Positions 56,441 through 64,000 of a DNA stretch of 64,000 nt are shown one piece after another. This DNA is from Pieris napi (lineage: Eukaryota; Arthropoda; Insecta; Lepidoptera; Pieridae). Both the position numbers and the translations under genes were made by a program. Location of the stretch: NCBI RefSeq assembly GCF_905475465.1, contig NC_062246.1, positions 9,946,001-10,010,000 of the forward strand. The letters are read 5' to 3'. How positions within the stretch are numbered: position 1 is the first letter of the stretch; the number at the start of each line of letters is the position of its first letter. The notes beneath the pieces are model-generated. The model was given only the letters and a program-made list of their open reading frames with translations, had not been told where the DNA came from and ran no database searches.

Positions 56441-57891
56441 ACTAATAGACCAGTGCCGATAATTTTTGAAACCAAAAAAAATTACAGTAGGATGAAACCC
56501 ATTAGAAAAGCAGGGGAATATGATCAAAATGAAAGGAAAAATAAATTACGGTCGATCTGAGGTCGGGAAGGGGTAGGGGGGGGAGGTTTAAGGGTAAAAA
56601 ACGGTTTATCTCGATTTCCGGCAAAACTAAAAGTCCTATCGAAGAAAGTTAAATGGCAAAGTTGTAGGTAATAAAAAGATCTAAAACTTTTGTATTTACA
56701 CATTTTTCACATAACCTCAAAATTGGTGTGAAAAATTCAAAAAACCAAGTTTTTGGTTTTTTATTTTTATCTTTTACAAAAATTTATTTTTTTAAACGAA
56801 ATTTGGTGAAAACTTACCTTATTATGTCCCAAATATACTGTAATTTATTTGATTAAAAATATTTATTTTTTCACCTTATTTTGAATTAATATCGAAAAAA
56901 CACCCTAATTTTCAATCGAAAATTCTGACGTCAAAATTTCAGCTTTTTTCAAAAAGTTGGTGTGCTTTTAGTTCATTGAAATCTCTACTTTCCTATGGTA
57001 AAAAAATATATATATATTACCATAGTAAATCTTCTCAGAAAATGCAAAACATCGTATGCAGTAACGCCCAGACCCGTCATACCCTTCCCTACTTCTCTAT
57101 GAATCTTCTTTAAATTATAATTAGATGCCTATTTATTACTATTTTAAGATAACTTATATATACCTGAGTGACCTAAAAAAATTTTTTAGCCTTTAGATGA
57201 GCTAAAATTTTCGTATTTCATAGAGAACTAAGGAAGGGGATGACAGGTCTGGGCGTTACTGCATACGATTTTTTGCGTTTTCTGAGAAGATTTACTATGG
57301 TAATATATATATATATTTTTTTACCATAGGAAAGTAGAGATTTCAACGAACTGAAAGCACACCAACTTTTTGAAAAAAGCTGAAATTTTGACGTCAGAAT
57401 TTTCGATTGAAAATTAGGGTGTTTTTTCGATATTAATTCAAAATAAGGTGAAAAAATAAATATTTTTAATCAAATAAATTACAGTATATTTGGGACATAA
57501 TAAGGTAAGTTTTCACCAAATTTCGTTTAAAAAAATAAATTTTTGTAAAAGATAAAAATAAAAAACCAAAAACTTGGTTTTTTGAATTTTTCACACCAAT
57601 TTTGAGGTTATGTGAAAAATGTGTGAATACAAAAGTTTTGGATCTTTTTATTACCTACAACTTTGCCATTTAACTTTCTTCGATAGGACTTTTAGTTTTG
57701 CCGGAAATCGAGATAAACCGTTTTTTACCCTTAAACCTCCCCCCCCTACCCCTTCCCGACCTCAGATCGACCGTAATTTATTTTTCCTTTCATTTTGATC
57801 ATATTCCCCTGCTTTTCTAATGGGTTTCATCCTACTGTAATTTTTTTCACTTTTTATTTATTTTGAAGGCTATCTGCACTGGTCTATAAGT
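56441..57891. repeat. Long near-perfect inverted repeat (arms about 665 bases, loop 113)
   Basis: Left arm 56441-57103, right arm 57217-57891, loop 57104-57216. Pairs run without large breaks from ACTAATAGACCAGTGC (56441) against GCACTGGTCTATAAGT (to 57891), through GGTCGATCTGAGGTCGGGAAGG, TTTTCACATAACCTC and ACCATAGTAAATCTTCTCAG, to TTCTCTATGAA against TTCATAGAGAA. Only a handful of base differences and 1-2 base indels are visible over most of the arm, with more divergence in the outer 40 bases. No protein-coding potential is seen. A transcript from either strand would fold into one very long hairpin. It could be a fold-back transposon or a hairpin-RNA locus. Confidence 0.95.
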
Positions 57892-58345
57892 ACACATGTC
57901 AGAAGTGAAACTTGTTTGGCAAACTAATATTTAAGTCATCTCTATACAAATCTAATACTTTAGATTTCCGAGACTTAGAGGGAGGAAAAAAGGAAGATAT
58001 GTTAGGAATTTAATTTATTTATATAATATAATTTTAATTTATTTGTTCGTTAATAAAAATACGTGGCATTTTAATTTACAATTCGTCGTTTGAGATTTCA
58101 ATAAATTATTTTGCATAAAATATAAAATACTAATATTTCAAAAAAATTCTTCACGAAATTTTATTTTTAAAAATAGAATTTCTATAAGGTAATTCGCCCT
58201 TCTCACTCTCTCTCAATCGCTCTCTTGATTTTCTTCGACAAAAACGCTGTGCATCTTCGTGACGCAAATATTATTATTATTGCGTTTCATCCGTAAAAAT
58301 TTTATCCTCATGCGCCTAAAGAAGTTTCACTTCAAAAATTCCACC
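57892..58345. mobile_element. MITE of the 54988 family, left end split by the inverted repeat
   Basis: AAGTACACATGTCAGAAGTGAAACTTG at the left and GCGCCTAAAGAAGTTTCACTTCAAAAA at the right (about 58313-58341). The first part of the left end seems to sit on the far side of the inverted repeat, at 56420-56441. Confidence 0.5.
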
Positions 58346-58439
58346 CGTATCACCTCGAAGTCCGTTGTTACACCACTGAGCGCAGCGCGCACGACCACTA
58401 TATGGTACCAGCTGCCCACTGAAGTAGATCTGAAACACT

Positions 58440-58555
58440 ACAAAAGAGCGTACCACTTCTTAAAAGACCGGCAACGCACTTACGAGTCATCTAGGTTTAA
58501 CATCAGGCGAGCTTCCTGCCCATTTGCCCTATTATATAAAACAAAACTAAATTTA
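58440..58555 (-). repeat. Dispersed repeat fragment ('GTGCGTTGCCGGCC' family)
   Basis: CTTAAAAGACCGGCAACGCACTTACGAG ... ACATCAGGCGAGCTTCCTGCCCATTTGCC is the reverse of the family head. Confidence 0.7.
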
Positions 58556-58559
58556 TAGA

Positions 58560-59485
58560 TACTATTTTATCTTTTAATGTACTTGCTCGCATTTGTTTTT
58601 TAGTTACTTTGCGTTGCTTGATGTAACATGCAATAATAAATCAAAAATTATAACATATAGGCATGTTGTCTTTGGTATACGTAAACCAATTTTTTAAATA
58701 AAACTTATCGGATATAAACACGAATTTATTTAATTTGATGCAGTCGCCCGCTTCAACGATACTTTATTAAATGTACCTATTAAACAAATGAATGACGTTT
58801 ACGATATTTTTTAAATTTGGTAAATTCGGTTTCATTTTATATGTAACAGTATTGAATATTAAACGTCGGTTATTGTCGGTAATGCAACAATCCGGCGTTG
58901 CTTCCAATCAATAATTGCATGTCGTAATGTATTGCTAAAATATTTCGACCATTTGCTTCGGCTACTGGCGTAACGGGTGTACAGGATGGATTTCAATTTT
59001 GACGTACTATATATACTGTAGATATTGAAGCAAAATAGTAATAAAAAACCCATTAATGACCTACTAAAATTAATTATGATTTATATACAAAATCTTGTTA
59101 TTTGTACATACTATATATTTTATTTTCGGTCCCTTGTTATAGTGACTAGAGATTTTTTCCATATCTTATATTTTATTCTGAGTAAGTAAGTTGTACATAA
59201 AATAAAAACATTTGTGTTGCACGTCTCGCGAGATACGGCCCCGGCTAAAATAGTATTATTATTTTCAAAATAAACCCGTTCTTTCAGTCTCACATATTGT
59301 GTATTAAAAATAGGCCAAGCCATTTTCTCTTACACAAGTAGCAAGCAATATACTGATACTAATACGAGTATTTTAAAACGAATACAATTTTGATGGATAC
59401 ATTCGAATCGAAAATAACAAGCAAGGAATATGAATATTACTATATAAATATTGTATTTTTTGTCCATGCAGTGATGTAGACCAGC
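58560..59485. other. Intergenic, nothing recognised
   Basis: AT-rich, short meaningless frames only. Confidence 0.4.
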
Positions 59486-59489
59486 TAGA

Positions 59490-59967
59490 ACTTCACGGAC
59501 TGTCTTTCTAAAAGCGTGTCAGGCCGCTTCTCGAGACATGCCGCACTTAACGATATCTTATACCGGTCACTTGCCACCATCAACGTACCAAGTCTACTGG
59601 TATTGCAAGAGATGATAGCAAGAGACTGGACGGTTTGAGTTTTATTCCATGGAAGATGGGCCGGGTGCAACCTGTTCAGACACGCTGACCCCTTCCCATC
59701 TACATGAAACCAACAACAGAGCTGGTGCGGCATGTGAAGCGGCTGTAAATGCTAAAGCATAAATACAGGGGTCTAGGCTCCGAATATGGTTTTGTCCCAT
59801 TCGGTGTCGAGACCCTTGGTCCGTGGGGTCCTAGCGCTATAAGGCTTTTTAAGGAAATACCTAAAAGGTTAGTCGACATCACAGGAGACCGAAGAGCTGG
59901 CAGCTACCTCAGACAAGGAATAAGTCTAAAAATGCCTAAAGGGACTTCTTTTAATAATATATTTTAG
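59490..59967 (+). mobile_element. LINE pol C-terminal region, degenerate
   Basis: In broken frames: RHAALNDI, GLSFIPWKMGR, then 59749-59967 open as FVPFGVETLGPWGPSAIRLF, KEIPKRLVDITGDRRAGSYL, RQGISL. The VETLGPWG ... TGDRRAG.YL.QRIS order is the conserved end of a group of insect LINE polyproteins; shorter copies are at 26530 and 32150. Dead upstream of 59749. Confidence 0.75.
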
Positions 59968-59999
59968 TTATTATATTATGTTACTTAATTAATGAAGTA

Positions 60000-61245
60000 T
60001 TTAATTAATTATAAAATCCAACATCGTTGTGAAACATTGTATTATGTAAGATATCATTGACCTTGAAAAGTTCACAGGGCTTTTGTTTCATGTAAATATC
60101 TTATCATAATGCAATATGCTATGTCACTGCCCTCGATGCATTGATATACAGAGCATAATAGACCGGAATTGCTGGACTTTGGAAATTCTTTACTTAATAA
60201 ATCATGTAGTCGCTAAATTGATTAATAAAACAACCTAAACTAGAGATAGGTAATATTGAAAAATTACCGAGAATCTTTTGAAATAATTTAGTAGTATAAT
60301 AATGAAAAAACAATTTTTAAAATTAAAAACAATGGCTGCGCACGCGAATTCATTTGCTGTTTAGTAAAAATGCTTTATAGGGCTTTAATTGGATGTTTGA
60401 ACTTGTTTTAAAACATTAAAAACATACTTGCTTGAGTAACTGTTAACACCTGTGAATGGGTAATATTCAGGGACAAACACTAAGTATAACTTTCGACTGT
60501 CAAAATATATTGAACTTAGCACTAAGTCATATCTGAATCTTTATCTCAGTAACCATAGTAACTAACACTTACGCACTTGGCATAAAAAAGTGTGTATTCA
60601 TTATAACAATGCTGTGTAACACAAAAAACCTGTGTCAGGCTTCCCAAGTCTTCAATAACTTAATAACATAATATTTTTTTAATTTTTTTTTCATTGCCAT
60701 TAGTGGATTCATTTATTTAACATTTAACATTACATTTAGTTTGTGATATACTTAGAAATAAAAACTAATATATAGTACATATACAGTGCCAATACTAAAG
60801 ACTCAATTTTTAAATTATTTAAATATCGCGCAGCCCGGACGTACAACGACCAATATTTAAGCCTTGACTTGTTTAAGCTATCGCGGAATATGGTTAGAAA
60901 TGTTAAGAATATCCATAACGCAAAATCACCTACATCATGAGCATACATACATACCTTCACGTACTTATCCTCACTTTATTATTATTATTATTACTATTCC
61001 TTAGTATTGAATAATTTTTATTGTTTTTTCCCCTGTAACATTTACATGTTTGAACCATTTTGAACATATTATGTTTTCCATCTTTCGCTATATTTTAGTG
61101 TATAGTTCTGTTAGCTGTAGGATTACAAAATAAAGATTTTCATAAGGTAAAATGAATTAGATTATAATAATAAATTATTTGGGGTCTTTTTTGACAAAGA
61201 AAAGATTTAAATCAAAATAATGTGTATATTTTTTTTATATTTCAG
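60000..61245. other. Upstream region of FAR4
   Basis: No protein-coding signal. FAR4 should have at least one untranslated 5' exon here or farther upstream because its ATG lies five bases behind a splice acceptor; AAG|GTAAAA at about 61145 is one possible donor but unsupported otherwise. Confidence 0.4.
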
Positions 61246-63089
61246 GCAAAATGACACCCTCTGTCCGTGAGTTCTACAAGGACAAGTCGATTTTGATAAC
61301 TGGAGCTACAGGATTTGTTGGGAAGGTTTGTGTCAAAACAGTGTAAAATTTAAAAAAATAATATAATAGATATATCGAAGTTTATAAAAACATTTTAATA
61401 ACTTTAATTAAAAAGTGAGTTTATAACTTGTTTTTTAACTGAAATAAAACAAATTACACTTATCTAAGGGCGTTTCCTAAAACTAAAACAAACAACTCAA
61501 ATAACGCTTTATAAATAAACTGTAAATTAAAAATTTAACGAAATTCCCCCCACATATAGCATATCCCAAAATCACAAACTTTACGCGAATATAACAAGAC
61601 ATCAATTCTTATAAAAAAAAACTTGAGAGGTGTCAAGGGACACCCGGATGGAACGAAGTGCCTTTCGATGAATTTATATGTTAATTGGTATCATAACAGT
61701 ATGATAGATTTTCTCGACACCAATCTTATATTTCATCGTCTATTAAAGTTTAAAGAGACCAGGAATCTAAAAGAGGAAGAAGGATGATGTCGTTGTGCTA
61801 CGCAGCGATTAAATAGTAAAATAACCAAAATATAAATTAAGTGGCACAATTAATAAGCATATTTTGTGTTTCGTGGTTCAGATATTTTAATTTAGTCTCA
61901 TCTGGTTCATCTCCTTGTATAAGCTGTTCTCGTTGTGATATTAGTTCACTAATTTTTGAATTTGCAGAAATTTATGACATTTTCCTAAAACATTGTTTTT
62001 TTATTTATTAAAGGTATTGTATTGAAAAAAATTGCAAGGAAACTAGGGACCCCGCAATTATTATTGTAAAGGGATTCTGGTGTACATTTACTACGACTAA
62101 TTTAGTTAAGTGATTCCAAAAATAATTTTCACTTATCGCTGCGAAAAAAAAAACAACATTACGAGGTGTTCCCAGGCGGTCACCCATCCAAGTACTGACC
62201 ACACCCGATGTTGCTTAACTTCGGTGATCGGACGAGAACCGATGTATTTCAATAGCAAATAGCAAAAAAGTGTCGTGACAACTTTTCGTAAGAATTTTTT
62301 CCGTCTAGCCCCCTTTCACAACGCGCGATAAGGAACTTCGTTCCAAAAATACCACTATTAAAAAAAAAAAAAATTATACCACTCCACAATCTCATATACG
62401 GCAATCAACGTCGTATTTATTTGTTCGATACCTTCAACGTATTATAGAGTAAATAAAAACAATTCTACAATGTGTGAAAATAATTATTTCCAGGTCCTAG
62501 TGGAGAAGCTGCTCCGCGACTGTTCCGATCTGAAAGTAATATATATTCTCTTGAGACAGAAGAAAGGAGTACCAGGGGAGGAGAGACTAAAGGAGTTGTG
62601 CAGTAATAAAGTAATTTTCCGACGGAAGCTTCTCTAGGAATAATTAGTACATTTTCTATACAGACATTTATATCTACATAAAGAAACAATGTTTTCATTC
62701 ACCGTATAACATAATTATCAGTAAAGTAATCTAAGAATTTAAGAGGAAATGTTTTTTTAATTACCAATTTTTTAAATAACTTCACCAATATAAACTAACT
62801 ATATTATCAGCGAGATAATTCAAAAGTTAATTAAGATATTAGATTTTCAAATATATTGTATCTTATCATAATGGCGATATCAACCCATTTAAAATTAGAT
62901 TCTGTCATTAACCAATGACGTTAATTTCTAGGTTTTTGAACTACTCCAAAAGAAGAATCCGTCAATCTTCAGCAAGCTGAAATTCATTTCTGGTGACATT
63001 TTGGAGGAGGAACTGGGCCTGTCAAACGATGACAAGCAAGAGTTGCAGAGGAACTGTCAAATTATATTTCACAGCGCGGCATGTGTTCG
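61246..63089 (+). CDS. Fatty acyl-CoA reductase, copy 4 (first three coding exons; runs off window)
   Basis: Opposite strand to the other three FARs. Exon A starts behind TATTTCAG at 61246, ATG at 61251, ends 61325 (AAG|GTTTGT); exon B 62494-62610; exon C 62932-63089 (CG|GTAAGA). Phases 0, 0 and 2. Protein so far: REFYKDKSILITGATGFVGK with the NAD(P)H motif TGATGFVG at residues 17-24; VLVEKLLRDCSDLKVIYILL; FSKLKFISGDILEEELGLS; then CQIIFHSAACVR. All are standard N-terminal FAR motifs at expected spacing. Like copy 3 but unlike copies 1 and 2, it has the GDILEEELGLS / CQIIFH pattern; unlike copy 3 it has an extra intron right after the Rossmann motif. The catalytic YxxxK and C-terminal half lie beyond 64000. 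Confidence 0.9.
62153..62268 (-). rRNA. 5S rRNA-like sequence (probable pseudogene) in FAR4 intron 1
   Basis: On the minus strand: GGTTCTCGTCCGATCACCGAAG, TTAAGCAACATCGGG, TGTGGTCAGTACTTGG, ATGGGTGACCGCCTGGGAAC, followed by a T run (about ten T) that could stop RNA polymerase III. The internal control region (AAGTTAAGCAAC and TGGGTGACCGCCTGGGAA) is nearly perfect. The first 25-30 bases (GCCAACG... in real 5S) are not recognisable, so the 5' stem cannot form; the 3' end (CACCTCGTAATGTTG) is also changed. A lone, antisense, 5'-damaged copy in an intron is most likely a retro- or SINE-derived 5S pseudogene. Confidence 0.75.
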
Positions 63090-63159
63090 GTAAGATAGAA
63101 GATACAGTCCGTCCTATATAACACGGAGTAGCGAAATCTAATATATAAAATTCTCGTGT

Positions 63160-63418
63160 CACAATATTCGTTCCCATACTCCTCCGAAACGGCTCGACCG
63201 ATTCTTATGAAAATTTTTAAGCATATACAGTAAATCTGAGAATCTGCTACTATCTATCTTTAAACCCCTAAATATTTATTTTTATTTTTTAGACAAAATT
63301 TTTTGTTTTTATTTTTTTAAACATAAATACATAAAGAACTTATAACTTGAACTCTGAGGTTTATATAGAGAAAAATCATTAAGGAGAAACGAAGTTCGCG
63401 GGGGCAGCTAGTAGCAAA
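63160..63418 (-). mobile_element. RTE-type nonautonomous repeat, reverse copy, in FAR4 intron 3
   Basis: TTCCCATACTCCTCCGAAACGG ... CTATCTATCTTTAAACCCC ... AAGGAGAAACGAAGTTCGCGGGGGCAGCTAG. The middle part containing GCTATGCTACC is missing. Confidence 0.75.
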
Positions 63419-63756
63419 ATAAAATTAGGTACCTACCTTTTAATTTAATTGATATCTCAGTGCCTATTGTAAAAAATGCCAGTTAAGATAAGACAGATGG
63501 GAAAAGTTAAGTTAAAAGTTAATTTCCAGAAAAAACCATCTATATTGTGTAATTTTCATTAACGATTCGGCCATTTCAACGTGAAATACTTTTAACAACA
63601 ATAAAATATAAAAGGAGGTTTTTGTCACTGTTAAATAAAAACGAAAATCGTCCTCTAATCGTTCTTTAATACAAAATGAAATTCATTGTTTCTTGAATTT
63701 TAAATTAACGTCACTTGATTAATTCATTATAATTAAGTTATTTTTTTTATATATTT

Positions 63757-64000
63757 CTAGCTGCCCCCGCGAACTTCGTTTCTCCTTAATTTGATTTTCC
63801 TTAGCCTACCTTTTTAGTACATACCAACATGGAACATTTTGCTATGCTACCCCGGAGACTATTCGGTTTTCTGGAATGAAAACTTTTTAGGTTTTTCTGT
63901 GAACTTTTCTCTACATAAACCTCAGAGTTCAAGTCATAAGATTTATTAACAAATAAAAAATAGGGGTTGATCGCAGAGCGGTGACAATTATATTCTTTTG
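63757..64000 (+). mobile_element. RTE-type nonautonomous repeat, runs off window
   Basis: TTTCTAGCTGCCCCCGCGAACTTCG ... GCTATGCTACCCCGGAG ... AGGGGTTGATCGCAGAG, continuing past 64000. Head-to-head with the copy at 63160-63418. Confidence 0.75.

Noticed and set aside
56372..56560. 62-codon plus-strand frame at the inverted-repeat edge
   Set aside because: Half of it lies in the repeat arm; no motif or start context.
59485..59882. Minus-strand frames of 82 and 60 codons
   Set aside because: Shadows of a plus-strand LINE pol remnant with VETLGPWG.
62008..62202. 64-codon minus-strand frame starting MVSTWMGDRLG
   Set aside because: It is translated 5S rRNA-like sequence.
1..64000. CRISPR arrays, operons, phage or bacterial toxin systems
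   Set aside because: None seen; intron-containing genes and insect repeats mark this as animal nuclear DNA.

Overview
This is a eukaryotic, AT-rich, intron-rich and repeat-laden window, almost certainly from a moth or butterfly. Two things point to Lepidoptera: a cluster of fatty acyl-CoA reductase (FAR) genes with short exons and GT-AG introns, and a dense load of lepidopteran-style repeats (RTE and Jockey-like LINE tails, tRNA-derived SINEs, mariner/pogo relics, many MITEs). No bacterial-type genes, operons, CRISPR arrays or phage genes are seen. Few genes could be found as single long ORFs; I rebuilt the FAR genes exon by exon from splice sites, codon phase and conserved motifs.

Layout. 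(1) 323-2308 (minus): a decayed tyrosine-recombinase-like gene with two zinc-finger-like motifs and a C-terminal WSDEE domain. (2) 3405-8524 (minus): FAR copy 1, ten exons, 524 residues, open throughout. (3) 9.1-14.4 kb: LINE, MITE and SINE debris. (4) 14722-22432 (minus): FAR copy 2, ten exons, 527 residues, a close paralogue of copy 1. The two sit in a tandem segmental duplication (about 2.75-12.96 kb against 14.48-27.55 kb), within which each copy later gained its own transposons. (5) 22.5-33.2 kb: repeats, including a pogo/Tigger-like deletion derivative. (6) 33262-43660 (minus): a more divergent FAR (copy 3), at least 11 exons, about 460 residues; one intron contains a 100-N assembly gap. 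(7) 43.7-61.2 kb: a long gene-poor stretch full of LINE tails, SINEs and MITEs, and a striking 1.45-kb near-perfect inverted repeat at 56441-57891. (8) 61246 to the window end (plus): the first three coding exons of a fourth FAR, which runs off the window; its first coding intron holds a 5S rRNA-like sequence.

How the genes work together: FARs reduce fatty acyl-CoA to fatty alcohol at the ER or peroxisome membrane, feeding wax, ether-lipid or (in moth pheromone glands) sex-pheromone synthesis. Four FARs in 60 kb, two of them recent duplicates, fit the known local expansion of this family in Lepidoptera. Which FAR subfamily these belong to, and whether any is a pheromone-gland FAR, cannot be decided from sequence reading alone.
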